Source of the DNA: Opeltia flavorubescens
Taxonomy: Eukaryota > Ascomycota > Lecanoromycetes > Teloschistales > Teloschistaceae
Assembly: GCA_000442125.1 (NCBI GenBank)
Contig: KE546982.1
Location: 406,608-470,607, forward strand
Direction: 5' to 3'
Length of the DNA stretch: 64,000 nucleotides
In this document: piece by piece, positions 10,868 through 21,955 of the stretch
Layout: every line of letters starts with the position of its first letter
Numbering within the stretch: position 1 is the first letter of the stretch
Program-made: the position numbers and the translations under genes
Notes under the pieces: generated by a model
Databases searched by the model: none
What the model was told of the DNA's origin: nothing
Seen by the model: the letters and a program-made list of their open reading frames with translations, nothing else

Positions 10868-11842
10868 TTATGCTTTCCATGGTTGGATTACTGACCTCTC
10901 ATTAGCTGTACTTGGTATACTGCATTTGACCGATTGAGAACGAACCGTGCATTTGGTATGTGCCCATGTGGAGCCAAATTTCTTGAACAACTGGTCAATC
11001 GTCATGTGGCGCCTATGTTGTGGTACGTATGGTGGTGCACATGGGTTGAGAGGAGATTTCCTGTAGATTTTGGCATTTCTGGTAGGTGCAGTCGGTGTAG
11101 CTAGTGAGCATTCTCGAGCATGAGTTGATGGGAAATGTGATGATATTGGTGCTGACGTGCGTATGATCGATGCTTGGGTAAGTTTTTCATTATTTCGGCG
11201 TGTGTTTGTTGAGAATTCGGTATGAACTTGAGGCGTAGGGGGTGGCAGATATGTTGCCAGATGCTTTGGGGGAGAATCTTTGTTGTTTCCAGTGCCTGTT
11301 CCTAGAGAGTTCGCATAGTTTCTTCGTGATGAAGGTGCGGAGTAGCACGGCATCACTGATTGCTGCTGGAAGCTAGGCGATGGAGAGCTCACACCCAGTC
11401 CTTGTAAATGGCACTCAGACAAGTGCTCATGCGGCAAGGTATATGAGGAGAATCTCTCTGGGCAACATCGGCATTCATAGTGAAAGTGGTGCCCCAATAC
11501 CGCCTGCATTTGACTGATTTCCGCCAATGCTGTCTTTTCAGCTTCTTGCGCCATAGCTACCCATTTGACTAGCATCCTCTGCTGGATGGCTGCTAATTCC
11601 TGTAGAACAGTAGGGCATTCAGGGGAATAGCGGCAGTGAATCTCCCAGGGATCGTGCGTGCTCCTCCAGCCACGGATATTCAGGGGGCAGGGAGAATTCC
11701 AAGTATCGTCTCCAGCTTGTACATTGGCTCCATCTGTGAATCCGGCAGATACTATCTCTTCAGCACTAGGAGCGTTGCGAGGCCACTGGTAGTGGCTGGA
11801 ACAAGTCAATCCACGTATACTATCCTCAATTGGGGGTGCCAT
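10868..11842 (-). CDS. BIR-like domain plus C2H2/C2HC zinc-finger protein
   Basis: Single open frame of 324 residues from ATG 11842. Residues about 10-80 match the BIR fold of inhibitor-of-apoptosis proteins: Y-x-W-P, SAEEIVSAGF, then CPLNIRGW..HDPWEIHCRYSPEC. BIR zinc ligands are C-x2-C-x16-H-x6-8-C; the second Cys, the His (H-x6-C) and the last Cys are present, but the first Cys position is Asn (WNSPC). A helix follows (QQRMLVKWVAMAQEAEK) and then a zinc-finger-like unit near residue 125, C-x2-C-x12-H-x3-C-H, starting YECRCCPERF. The C-terminal half is Ser/Pro/Thr-rich and disordered. Fungal BIR proteins act in chromosome segregation or cell death; the role here is unknown and full zinc binding is doubtful. 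Confidence 0.68.
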   Translation of the reverse strand: MAPPIEDSIRGLTCSSHYQWPRNAPSAEEIVSAGFTDGANVQAGDDTWNSPCPLNIRGWRSTHDPWEIHCRYSPECPTVLQELAAIQQRMLVKWVAMAQEAEKTALAEISQMQAVLGHHFHYECRCCPERFSSYTLPHEHLSECHLQGLGVSSPSPSFQQQSVMPCYSAPSSRRNYANSLGTGTGNNKDSPPKHLATYLPPPTPQVHTEFSTNTRRNNEKLTQASIIRTSAPISSHFPSTHARECSLATPTAPTRNAKIYRKSPLNPCAPPYVPQHRRHMTIDQLFKKFGSTWAHTKCTVRSQSVKCSIPSTANERSVIQPWKA

Positions 11843-12484
11843 GATGTGGAGATATATCGTTAGGTTAGCTGGCGAGTCGAGTAGTGTCCCTGTCGGTAAT
11901 CTAATTTGATCGATGTTTTAGTATGTCATTCGGTAGGCGCTCTACTGGAGAAGAATGCTGGCAAGCAGCTGGTGTTTCTTACGGGCATGATATCGGTCAG
12001 ATGAGGCAAGGCAGCTGGTATTCTGCCAGGTTGTTTGATGAAAGTCTGCTAGAAAACAGCTTGCAGTCTCAAACTTTCATGGCCGTTTGATCGGTTAGAC
12101 AAATGGGAAGCAATCAATCAGTGACGTCATCGTACCCTTTGTTCCCCAAATTCCTCATCTCAAGAGCTTTGCCAGCATATTACCTAGATTCTGCAACCTT
12201 GCTTCCGCATCAAATGTCTCCCATCACTGACTGAAGACTGAGGTTTTGGAAAAGCGCCCGAGCAGCTACATCCAAACAAAAACACAACCCTTCGCTTTCG
12301 GAAGCTTGATAGTAACCACCCTGAAACGAGCCTTGAAACCATTACCAACATCATCTTACGAGTGGGCATCTCAAGTCCGACATATATCAGTATCACACGC
12401 TTTTCGTTGGAGCTGTATAGGCTCCTCTAATCCGAATCTTCAAACGAATCTTTCCACATTCATATCGATTAGCTCCCACTCGAA
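11843..12484. other. Intergenic
   Basis: Lies between a minus-strand and a plus-strand gene, so it probably holds divergent promoters. Short frames near 12.2-12.5 kb show no domain. Confidence 0.45.
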
Positions 12485-13027
12485 ATGTCACAAATCTCCA
12501 TCGACAACTCCACCAGCGCCTGGGCCATTGTATCCTCATACCTTCTCAAATGTTTACTGAGCTGGATTTGGTCGTCGTGGTCACTCCAACTTTCCCACTC
12601 CGCGCATGGGCCTTGGGCATGGCGAGGCAAAAATAAACTCGAAATTCATCGAAAGCTTCTGTATCTAATGCTGGGTATCACTCTACACATCGCTCTGCAT
12701 TCTTTCTACTGGCGGTAGGTCTTACTACGCGTCGAGTTCCTCGGCCCATCACTCTCACAAGTGCGTATACGTTCTTCTCGGCCTCCTATTACGAACTACG
12801 ATAAATGGCAGCAATCTGCAGATGTTGGTGGCAATTGCGCAGATCTGTTCGCGACTAGCTACAATTTGGCACCTGCATATCTGCCAGCTGCGTCGATAAC
12901 TGATCCTGATGTGTTGCAACGCGTGGCGGATTTTTGGGTACATAGAAAGGAACTCAAGCTTGTTCAGGTCAAAGAAATACAGAAAAAATCGACCCCACAG
13001 TTCAGACGCCCGCTCTATAGTTTCTAA
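12485..13027 (+). pseudogene. Small membrane-type protein gene with one in-frame stop
   Basis: From ATG 12485 one frame continues to TAA at 13025-13027 and is interrupted only by TAG at 12716-12718 (between FYWR and VLLRV). The N-terminal part has a hydrophobic segment (SAWAIVSSYLLKCLLSWIW) and another near LLYLMLGITLHIALH. The part after the stop reads smoothly: NCADLFATSYNLAPAYLP, then VLQRVADFWVHRKELKLV and the ending RRPLYSF. Total about 180 codons. The TAG could be a CAG-to-TAG change, a sequencing error, or lie in a small unresolved intron (GTAGGT overlaps it). Family not recognised. Confidence 0.45.
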
Positions 13028-13524
13028 AAAATTCCAACTAATGATACAGTGGTGAAAAATGCGCCTTGCTAACCATGCACAAGACTGTATTCGTCTCCAC
13101 ATACTGGATCAATCAGTTGAGGCCGAACTACTAGAATGGCCTACTATACAGCGGTGCAAGCATGAGAGCTTTGAGATGTTCATGTCACGCAGGTCTGAGA
13201 GCGTCTCAATCAAATAGCGTAGGGGAAGCATCGAAATACGACGTGATCCACGGTCGGGTCCGCTTTTCTGGATAGAGTCTCACTTGTGGTGGGAGAAGGA
13301 TTCGATTAAAGGCATCGCAAGATCAAATTTATCTTTCCAGTCTTGATTCAAATACCAACTATCTCTGAGTCACGATATGAGACTGCACATTTGGTTGGGA
13401 GCAGAAAAGAAGATCGTATGGTAGCATTACTTCCACCATCACGGAACATAGGTCGAGCCAGGTTATACAACCATGGCTTCACGCCGTGTCCATACTTGGA
13501 ATATGTGCTTTTCCTCGAGGCTAA
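13028..13524. other. Intergenic, nothing recognised
   Basis: About 500 bp between convergent genes with only short frames. Confidence 0.5.
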
Positions 13525-14118
13525 TTACTGCGACTCTTGCTTGATCCTCCGCTCTTCCTTAATCTTCGGCTCTTGCTTCTTCCACTCGTACCAGAGACCA
13601 ATCTTGATACTAGCGCTAGCCCTGCCGAGCATTGTTCCCAGTGCCAAAATCCCGATGATGCTAATCAATGAGTATTTTGCCTTGAAAATCGCCTGGTCTT
13701 GCTGGCGCTGCTCACACAATTGGAAGGCTTCTTCGCACATCTTGATGGAATCGATATATTTATGGCAAAGGATTGCGCGGGCTCGGTGGGTGACGGTGTC
13801 AATGGCACGTGGGAAGGTGGGAGAAAATTTTTCCTTGGACTCGTGTGTCATCTGGCGGATCTCAGAATGCTGATCGCTCATAGCTCCGTTGGCGGCAAGG
13901 GACAATCTTGGCGGATAATGCAGGATGGTATCGTGCCCCAAGTAGGGCGTTGATGCGACGATGAGAGCTAAGCAGATAAATTAGTATACCGCGCCGGACT
14001 ATATAAAGATAGCTGATGGTGACGAGAACTTGAACTCACGCGTTGAGCGCGGACGGTAATGGAATACCAGAATTGAGAGGAGCGATACCGCTATCACCAA
14101 GGGCAAGAACACGCGCAT
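13525..14118 (-). CDS. Two-exon small membrane or secreted protein
   Basis: Exon 1 14118-14040 encodes an N-terminal hydrophobic segment MRVFLPLVIAVSLLSILVF. A 72-nt intron (14039-13968, GTGAGT..CTTAG) restores the frame to exon 2 13967-13525. The protein is about 173 residues. After the signal-anchor comes a helical middle region (TVTHRARAILCHKYIDS, then CEEAFQLCEQRQQDQ), a second hydrophobic stretch (YSLISIIGILALGTMLG) and a Lys/Glu-rich tail (KKQEPKIKEERRIK). Two membrane segments with both ends on the same side is the simplest reading. No enzyme motif. The neat splice join and ATG make this a well-supported gene of unknown function. Confidence 0.7.
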
Positions 14119-15580
14119 CTTGATCTGAATATCGATTGGTCCTGGAGCAGAGCTGATTCGGAGAGTTGCTCAGCCGTTGGGTGTCGCTGGTCTCTGCACA
14201 ATGCTTGAAGAAGTGTGCCTCCGCGGTTCCTTAAAGAGACCTCGCTTGAAAGTGGCCAATCGGAAACCAAGGCACACGTCATCTACGAAAGCCTTGCCCC
14301 CAATCGTAAATCTTATAGCGGTCTCCCTCAGAATAGTTGAATCGACAAAGGCTCCGATACATGTTGTCTGCAATTGCGTCAGATCTGAGCATTCACCTTC
14401 AAGCAACCAGCAAAGATTCAATTTTCCTCCAGCTACACAGTGCAGATCCAGTCATGTCTACGAAGGGATTAGTTGACCGTTCATCCACGGGGATTTGGTC
14501 TTCGAGTTTACCGGACGGTGCTCACCCCCGTTACGAATCATGCAAGACTGTTCCGTTGTGCATCAGCCCGTCCAGCAAGTGTCAGCAGACACTCTGACTC
14601 CCCCCTCTTCGCGGAAGAAAGATTCTTCATTGGGAAGTGCTATATATACAGGGATGAAGCCAGGCCTAGGAGAGTCCTGCACGCTCTTTTTCATTTCCAA
14701 GGCTTTCCGAGTCGTCCAAGGAAACACTTTCATTCTGGACCTTCATAGAAACCCTTGCAAAAGATCCATCGTCCCAACATATTACCAGGTTCCACTATCA
14801 TCATCGGCTCTATCTTGCTTTTCCGTGCTGTCGCAAAGCCCACACACCACGGCTCCTCGTCGACAACTATCGATATCCTACCCCACTCTGGCTGGATTTG
14901 TTTGTAACAGCCTTTAGATCTGGGACTGCGGGCAGCAATTCGTGTTCAGGGACTGTGAGATCGTCAAGTGGGAGGCGAAGGTCAGCGAATGCGCAAGCAT
15001 AGTCATGGGGAACGCACTACTGGCGTATGTGGAAATTGCGCGTGATGCGAGCGAGTACCCCATGGCCTCGTGGCTCCAGGACTCGGAGCTGAACCTCTCA
15101 GAGTTTGCCCCCCAAAGCTCAAACGAAGCTCTCTGATTTCATTGTGACGAGGGTTACTATAAGTTTCAGGGTTATCATCGTCGTCGGAACAGAGCATCTG
15201 TGGACGGGAGGGGAAGATTCAAGAGAAGAAATATTGACATTTGGTACATTTGAAGGTCTAGACAAAGGAAAGGCCTCTGTATGAACTATTGGCGTTCATT
15301 CATTCGCCCAAACTAAGAAAGTGCTGCCTCAACAAGTCTGATATTCTCTATTACAAACTGCTTGTGCGCTTTCAAGATCCTAGCATCAGCCTGTTCCATT
15401 CCATGGCTTTCCATAACACGCTGTTTCAATGGGCTGGGAAGCTCTACATTCAACTCCACATGTGAGGATCAAGACTTGCGCAAGAATGGTGCTTTGTGGG
15501 CAAAAATTTATCAATCACCAGAATCGAACAATTAATGAATGTGAAAAAAGAATTTGGTGAAGACTTGCGCGTCACAGTGT
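14119..15580. other. No resolved gene; several fragmentary plus-strand frames
   Basis: Plus-strand frames at 14495-14917 (including KKDSSLGSAIYTGMKPGLGE) and 14942-15136 (including ECASIVMGNALLAYVEIARD) look partly like coding sequence, but no start, splice joins or domain were worked out. They could be exons of an eroded gene. Confidence 0.3.
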
Positions 15581-16538
15581 TCAAGCAGAAGGCTCGATGG
15601 CGGCGCTGGCAACTTCGACAAGGTGTGGCAATACTGTTTCTCCTGTTGTATTGCTCGATACGTTGGCCCCGTATTGAACCATGCATCCGCTCTCAGGGCG
15701 CAATGAGAATACCGAAGGATCGTGCATGACTTTTCGGAACCAGTCATGAACGAAGCGTGCCACGGGAAGTGCGGGTACCAGAAGATGTTGCTTCCAATTG
15801 CAGTTGTGACGCCTCAAAGTAGGGATGAAGTGGTCTAGGCCGGGGCAGATTTCGGACTTCTCTTGATTATTCATGAAGAGCCCATGAATATTCTTCAAGG
15901 CCTTAATCTCTTCGGGAAGGGCATTTTCTTCAACTTCCTCCAATTTATGAATGCAGTCAGTGTGCTTTGAAAGAGNGCTATCCGCATCCAGAGTCTTCAT
16001 AGCCTGAATAGCTTCGGAAAGGGCTTGTTTCCGGGTTTCCAGTGCGTGCATGAGATCGGTGTGTTTTGGGGCAAGGTCATCCCCCATCATGGCGTACTTT
16101 CGAAGGTTGAAGCTCCACAAAGGAAGAAAGGATACCCAAAAACCGGGCTTCGCAACTTGAAACGCTTCATAATAGGTCAAGTGCCATTGAATGGATTCCA
16201 AGGCATCTATTTCGACTTCCAATTTGTGTATGGTATCGGTGATCATCAGAGAAATTTCATCCAGTATCATCTCGACTTGGTCTGTGGATAAAGCACGACG
16301 ATCAGTTATATACTCTGTCAAAAATGCCCATGTGATCCTCACCAAGGGTATGAATTAATTGGTCGGTGGCATTAAGGAGACGGGTATTGTTCACTCCTTG
16401 GGTGAAGTTCTGCAATGTCGCATTGGACCCTTCGAAGTTTTCGGTAGCGACGGTGGTAATCTCATTGTTCGAGACATTGAGGGGATGGGCCATTGTAGAA
16501 GCCCAGAAGAGCACGCCAATAATGAAGACGTGGAACAT
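15581..16538 (-). CDS. Two-exon secreted, N-glycosylated, coiled-coil protein
   Basis: Exon 1 16538-16343 begins MFHVFIIGVLFWASTMA, a typical signal peptide with cleavage before HPLN; an upstream in-frame ATG at 16568 is an alternative start. The mature start carries five N-x-S/T sequons (NVS, NAT, NFT, NNT, NAT). A 61-nt intron 16342-16282 (GTGAGG..CCACAG) joins exon 2 16281-15581 in frame. The product is about 298 residues with long helical stretches (DQVEMILDEISLMITDTIHK, LEEVEENALPEEIKALK). One N at 15976 blanks a codon. No known domain. A secreted helical protein without homology is a typical effector-like or cell-surface candidate, but that is inference only. Confidence 0.65.
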
Positions 16539-16995
16539 CTTATGAGTTGCAGACGTAGAGATATGCATTGGAAGTTGGAACTGGAAGTTCGGCAGTGGTA
16601 ATTGAAAAGTGAGATTTTGGATATGGAGTTGCCAATGTGGTTTTGTGGGCGTACAATTGTAGATGACGGATATCGCTTGGTTGCGATTGAATTTGTAGTT
16701 GTGGACTACTCTATCTTTAGCGCGCCTCATTACCGAGGCTGTCAGATTCTCTCCAGTCCTCACTTTGGCTAACATAAAAGCTTGGGAATGCTGGACTCAT
16801 CATTTGTACTTCGGAGTCGGATTGCCCGATACAACAACATCTTTCTGTCTGCCTGAACTAATGCAAGCTCATCCATATGAAAGCTAAGCACTCATATTTG
16901 CATAGCCATCCCAACGTCATCCATGAGTATCTTGGAAAGGTACGAAAATAAGACTCGGGTCCGTACTTGGAGAGTGCAATCTCACGCCGGACGTA
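16539..16995. other. Intergenic between divergent genes
   Basis: Probable shared promoter region of the minus-strand secreted protein and the plus-strand gene starting at 16996. No motif was assigned. Confidence 0.45.
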
Positions 16996-17983
16996 ATGCC
17001 GCAAAATTATGCAGTCGGTAATCCAGAGGATGACTCAAACAACATTACTTTCCACTGTGTCGATAACAGTATCATGACAGTCTCCGATCCAATTATGCTA
17101 GATGACCAAGAAACGGGACGAAGACGGTCCCCGGCGCAGTATGGTAGTACAGGGCGATGCTCAAGCGAGGCTCCACCTCTAATCGACGACAAAATCCTCC
17201 ACAAAGTAGGGTCGATAGACCTTGTAAGTTTGATAGCTTGAATTGATCATGAAAAGTTACTAATAGATTGTATAGGAAGGAAACTTTTGCTACGATGTCG
17301 TCTCACCGAGTGAACAATCGAAGACAATTTCAGCCTCATCTAAAGGTAGGGCTCCTTCCTTAAACTCCTGAGCCTGTATTCCAATGAGAAGGGTGCTAAA
17401 GCGAGATGATCGTATAGAGCCCCAAAATCGCTTCCCAGCACATATAACTCACGACCTTCACCCTCAACCGTTAGAAACAGGTCCCTCGGAAAACAAACAT
17501 GAACGCAAGAAAGCGGTCTTAAAAGCTTCCAAACATGATCTCTTCGAGAAGGCCAAAAAGTGGAACCTTACAACCGAGAAGATCTTGAAACATTACATGT
17601 GCTTTGACGACGTGGAAGAAGGTCGAGCATTGAGACGACCAAGCAGGAAGAAGATTGACCTTATGTGGCGAAGAGCAGAGAAAGTAATGTTAGGAGGTGA
17701 TTGGCGACTGACTGAAAAGCTGCGGGTTTATCCTGGAAGGGACCTGAGTTCCTTGAACGAGGCGAGACTTTGGATCAACCTCAACGGGTATCGGGTCCGC
17801 TCCCAGAAATTTCCTCCGGGGTATGAACGCAGATATGAGGAGGATGAGTTGTGGAATACAGATATAAGTTCCGTTGCAGCGCAGTACGGTTCGTGCGAGT
17901 CAGATGACGATCGTATGGAGAACCTTTCGCCCTCCTCGGGGTCGGCGAACATCTTCCAGCCCACGAAAGCTCTGAAAGCCTGA
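16996..17983 (+). CDS. Three-exon hypothetical protein, charged
   Basis: Exon 1 16996-17223 starts at ATG and ends IDL. Intron 1 17224-17275 is 52 nt with GTAAGT, a TACTAAT branch site and TAG. Exon 2 17276-17345 encodes EGNFCYDVVSPSEQSK and more. The third exon must enter the frame that ends at 17983; the best fit is a 60-nt intron 17346-17405 with an unusual GAG acceptor, giving DDRIEPQNRFPAHI. The C-terminal part is strongly charged: KKAVLKASKHDLFEKAKKW, MWRRAEKVMLGGDW, and an acidic end. About 290 residues. The family is not recognised. Intron 1 is confident, intron 2 less so. Confidence 0.55.
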
Positions 17984-19228
17984 CCCAAATGTATCAAGCT
18001 CAGTAGATAGTCTTTTACACTACACAAACGATAAGTTATCCAAGGCAGCTCTGTTACAATTGCATATCTTTGACGTGGCTACAGTCAGACGGTAAAACTT
18101 TCAGTTCGGCCTCAAGAAATGAATACGACCATTACGGTGTTTCCGTTCCTATATATCTTCGTGAGTCCTCGTTCGAAAGATTTTATCTTTCCAAAATCAA
18201 ATAAAAGCCGTTGTATGGTTTCCCCGTCACTGCCGATGTCAAGCAAAACACGGAGGAAACCTGTATCAAGTTAGAACCGCAGAATCCTAGAGTAATCAAA
18301 TGTGTCCATTTTCTATACATTGGTTTACTATCAGCGAGACATTGCCGATATTTAGATGGATAAGACAGCATAACCCACATCTTCTTATACAGGTGCAAAA
18401 TTAAGGCTTTCCAAGAATGGTGCGCGTTATTAGCCTGGCTTCTGCTTTGTTCCAGGGTTATATCTTCTACCTTGCTCTACAAATGCTTCCTCTCCGTCAT
18501 CTAAAAACGCTTGATCGATACCATCCCAACGACAAGCTGGCCATCTGTCCAAGATTTACCAGGATAGCGCAGCTGCTCCTTGCTGGCAGCGAGTCAATGT
18601 CCTGCTTCAGTACTGTCTCGACGTTTCAGATCACCTCCTCTGAAAGCAGGCACTGCAATTACGATGGTATAGAACTTAGTGTCAGCTGGAATCTGGATGT
18701 CTACAGGCTTTTTGCTGGTTGTACGAGCACAGCGTTCGTATGAGTAAGACTAAGTACATAATCACGCCAGCCACGATTAGTTTACAGTCGCTTCACGATA
18801 TCTATCATAATTTGCCGCGATATGATTGGGGTGGCGATTACTCACCAACGAGGATTATGAAGTAAATCCGCAGAACCGAACGAGTATAGAAGGCCGTAGG
18901 CATATACGACAAGGGGCTTCTTCATATCTTGCGGGATACACTCGGTCACAAGAGGGAGAAATGCCGTCAAGGCTGGCATAGGTCCTACTAGACAGCGAAG
19001 CGGATAGTAAGAGCAATAGGAGAGCCAGATATCTCCCCTGATAGGGGGGTGGAACATTCTGGAGCACCTTTCCAAGCATGGTTAGAGCGCTGGTTTTACA
19101 ATGATGTAGACGCTCGCTTGCGCGTATCGGATTGCCAAGATCACCGAAGTCATTTAGTGCCCACATTAGTAGAATTCATTTACCGTTGTTAACTTGACGA
19201 CTGCTAAGTAAACTTCAAATCATCCAAA
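17984..19228. other. Unresolved stretch with coding-like minus-strand pieces
   Basis: On the minus strand, 18690-18560 reads PVDIQIPADTKFYTIVIAV and PAFRGGDLKRRDSTEAGH before a stop, and 19166-18842 reads hydrophobic segments (YLALLLLLLSASLS) in overlapping frames. A GTGAGT..TTAG intron of about 90 nt between them fits the signals but does not join these frames well. A plus-strand ATG frame at 18417-18743 (108 codons) is also open. No domain; possibly a decayed gene. Confidence 0.3.
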
Positions 19229-19865
19229 ATGGACCTCAAGATTCATAAAACGCGTTTACCTACGACTTTTTCCGCGGCTGCGAAATTGTACATCGTCACT
19301 ACCATATATATGGCTGTTGCCATTCCTGTAAACATCAAATTTACTCCAATGCTCGTGCGGATGACTTTGAGCTTCTTGGACCTCGATCATTATTCTGACT
19401 GGTTGTTGCGACCCATTCAAAAATGGTCGGATTCTATGGAGCTAGTATCCATCTTGTCGTTGACCTTGCTGATCGCCGTCAACACAATACTCGCCTTGTA
19501 TAATTCTTCCCTCCTTTCCATACTGCAAATTCCAGACTGAGCAGAATTATAGGTTGTTTGACATCGGGGACCCAACGCCCTGCACCATCAATCCCCCACC
19601 GCCCCGCACCATCAATCCCAATCCACCATATGGGCGTTGTACATGTCTATACAAGAAATCTGACCTTGGAAAATTGGAGAGTCAAAATACCTTCATCATC
19701 GACCGATTGGGAGAGATCCTTGGCCACATCCAGGAAAAAAGTAAGTCTGGATTGGCTCCCGATATATCGACGGCTGGGACTGACATGATAAAAGAAGAAG
19801 TGACACGCACTGTCCCTAATGATGATAATCAATCCGAGCTAAGCTTTTTCGAGGAAGAGTACTAA
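19229..19865 (+). CDS. Two-exon protein with two membrane segments
   Basis: Exon 1 19229-19497 starts at ATG (MDLKIHKTRLPTTF). Intron 19498-19552 is 55 nt (GTATAA..TTATAG) and joins exon 2 19553-19865 in frame (ILALLFDIGDP). The product is about 194 residues. Hydrophobic segments lie at about residues 17-35 (AAKLYIVTTIYMAVAIPV) and 70-92 (MELVSILSLTLLIAVNTIL). Exon 2 is soluble, with a short Pro/Asn repeat (TINPPPPRTINPNPP), a helix and an acidic end (FFEEEY). Function unknown. Frame continuity across a standard intron supports the model. Confidence 0.65.
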
Positions 19866-20441
19866 ATGTAAGTCAATCCAGTATCATATCTATGATAATA
19901 TTCAAACAAGATGCAATAGAGGGACTGATATATCTTGACAGGTTCACGGTACTCTTCGATTATGAGACGTCGGTCTATTACTAGTGCGGGCAGCGAGGCT
20001 GCAAAAAGAGCGACGGATTAATGTTTTGGAGCAGCCATCGATGGGAGCTGTAGGAATCCGTGAGAACGTTGCAACTCGGATAGAATTTCTTTCTTTTGTT
20101 TTCTTCGTGGGACTACACCGAGGGGACTGTCTTCATTATGTCACAGCTGGTGATTCCACAAAGTCCGTGTAGTCTTCAACTTTATCTAGCTACAGTCACT
20201 CCTTGAGCAAATTCAACCAGGTGTTTTGAAGCATGAATGGATAAGAAAGTATAACGAAATCCGAAAGCTATCCAGTACCTACGATCTCGGTTTGGTTCGC
20301 ATCCATACTCTAAAGACAGCAGATCAGTCTGAGGTAGAAAGACTCATGAGCATTCTCAACGTCAAGAATCAAGATGACCGTGACAGGAGCATTGATCGCC
20401 ATCCTTCTTCAGCCTAATGGCTACGCAAACGCCTTTTCTGT
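19866..20441. other. Intergenic, nothing recognised
   Basis: Short frames only; separates a plus-strand gene from the 3' end of a minus-strand gene. Confidence 0.45.
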
Positions 20442-21188
20442 TCACAAGTCGATTCCAGTCTTTCTCATCCTATGCAGCTTTGACTTTTGGCTTGATCGTG
20501 CGCTTGTGCGGATCATACTCTCCTCATCCTGCTCTTCCTCCTCTGACTCTTCTAGGATGAGATCGGCAACTTTGTGCATCCTGGCGTAGGCCTTCCACTT
20601 GGAGTCGCTGGCAATGATCTGTTGGAGTGATAGAATTTTTGACCCTGTCACCGTTTTCAAGGACCCACGCTTTTTGTGAAGTGCGCTCGCCGAGACCGTA
20701 GACGAAGATTTGATACGATTTCGCATCTTTTGGGTAGAGATCAAGGTGTCCAGACTTCTGAGGAGGTTTCTTTGTAGGTCCTGATCGAGGTTGAGGACGA
20801 TGCTTGGCTTGGAGAATAGTAGACACATGGCTGTAGCGGTCTTCTCTTTCTCGCGTGCTTTGTTCTGGATCCCCGGCGGGGAGCTTCGTTTCTGCCTGAG
20901 TATATTCTCTCTACCGTTGATCTTCGACTTCTGGATAAGAGGCGGTGAACCTGCTGCCTCGTAAGCAAAATGATTATAGTAAGCTGGACATTCATGTTGG
21001 AGCTTACGTTCGTCAGGTTTGCTTTTCTTGAAGACTGGTCGTGCGCTGGATGACCAGAGAAGGGAATTCCTCTTGAGGGGTCGACTGGGCGATCCAGCTG
21101 TTGGTTTGACGACTGCTGGCCTGTCAGTGAGGAGCCCTAAGAGAAGCGGAACTATAGAGCGTGCAATTGTATAGTCTTGGTTTCTTCT
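20442..21188 (-). CDS. Long 3' exon of a hypothetical nuclear-type protein
   Basis: One frame is open for 248 codons and ends at 20442. It begins with basic, proline-containing sequence (AGSPSRPLKRNSLLW, ARPVFKKSKPDERKL), passes through REKEKTATAMCLLFSKP and LDQDLQRNLLRSLDTLIS, and ends with a helix (SKWKAYARMHKVADLIL) and an acidic run (EESEEEEQDEES), then KLHRMRKTG. No domain recognised. It lacks its own start. A coding-like piece upstream in another frame (21400-21152, with NESTILDIENTVVAKTWLYQ and EETKTIQLHAL) is probably an earlier exon, but no splice pair joins the phases cleanly, so either an intron was missed or the gene is broken. Confidence 0.5.
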   Translation of the reverse strand, partial: RRNQDYTIARSIVPLLLGLLTDRPAVVKPTAGSPSRPLKRNSLLWSSSARPVFKKSKPDERKLQHECPAYYNHFAYEAAGSPPLIQKSKINGRENILRQKRSSPPGIQNKAREKEKTATAMCLLFSKPSIVLNLDQDLQRNLLRSLDTLISTQKMRNRIKSSSTVSASALHKKRGSLKTVTGSKILSLQQIIASDSKWKAYARMHKVADLILEESEEEEQDEESMIRTSARSSQKSKLHRMRKTGIDL

Positions 21189-21404
21189 TCAACGCCGTTA
21201 TGGTCGGCTTGCTCGCTGGAGGGCGTGGCGAATGATGTGAATACTTGGTCAAAGTGCCGTTCCTGGCCGATGGTCGTGCGAAAGATACTCTCGCCATCGA
21301 TGTTACTGGATTGGTACAGCCAAGTTTTGGCTACCACAGTATTCTCGATGTCAAGGATTGTCGACTCGTTAAATATGACTGCTCCTGACGAGCTACTGCA
21401 ATCA

Positions 21405-21955
21405 AGCAGGCAGCAGATGTACTTTGAACAACTGTAAATCGGTTAACGCATATTACGTCATCCTAGGCGAGGTCTGTAGCGCATATGATCAACAGCACGA
21501 CAAGGCGTGAATCGGCCCTTGCAAATCTTATGGATCAAGCATTGCACTGATTTCTATCGAGAAACTTCAATTTATTCCAAAGCGAACAGGAACGTCCTTG
21601 AATCTAGCAGCTCCAATTTGATACCAATTCCAAACTCATCTGCCGAATTCGAGGAGTGCAAGAAGAAGATAGAGACGTCGGAACGTATCAAAGAGGATAG
21701 CTAACGTAGGGATTTTGTCCGATCTTGGTAGGCCTCGCAGGAGCTCTCCCCTCTACAAATCTCCAGATCCCTATCTACATCTCTACTAGTCACCGACTCT
21801 GTCATGTCAACAATCAAAGGTGGATTCTTTCGGCGCGTACTTGTATCCAGTCCTCATAGGCGTGCAGTCAACAGGCAATCACACCGATCTAAGATTTCGA
21901 TCCTGGGACGTGTCCGGGTTGAATCGTCTTCTAACTTTATCGTCCCGGCTGATCG
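21405..21955. other. Intergenic, nothing recognised
   Basis: Short frames on the plus strand (21507-21704, 21804-22004) without any domain; the latter overlaps the 3' end of the minus-strand gene. Confidence 0.4.

Noticed and set aside
13343-13873. 176-codon plus-strand ATG frame
   Set aside because: It is antisense to the better-supported spliced minus-strand gene at 13525-14118, which has clear intron signals and a signal-anchor.
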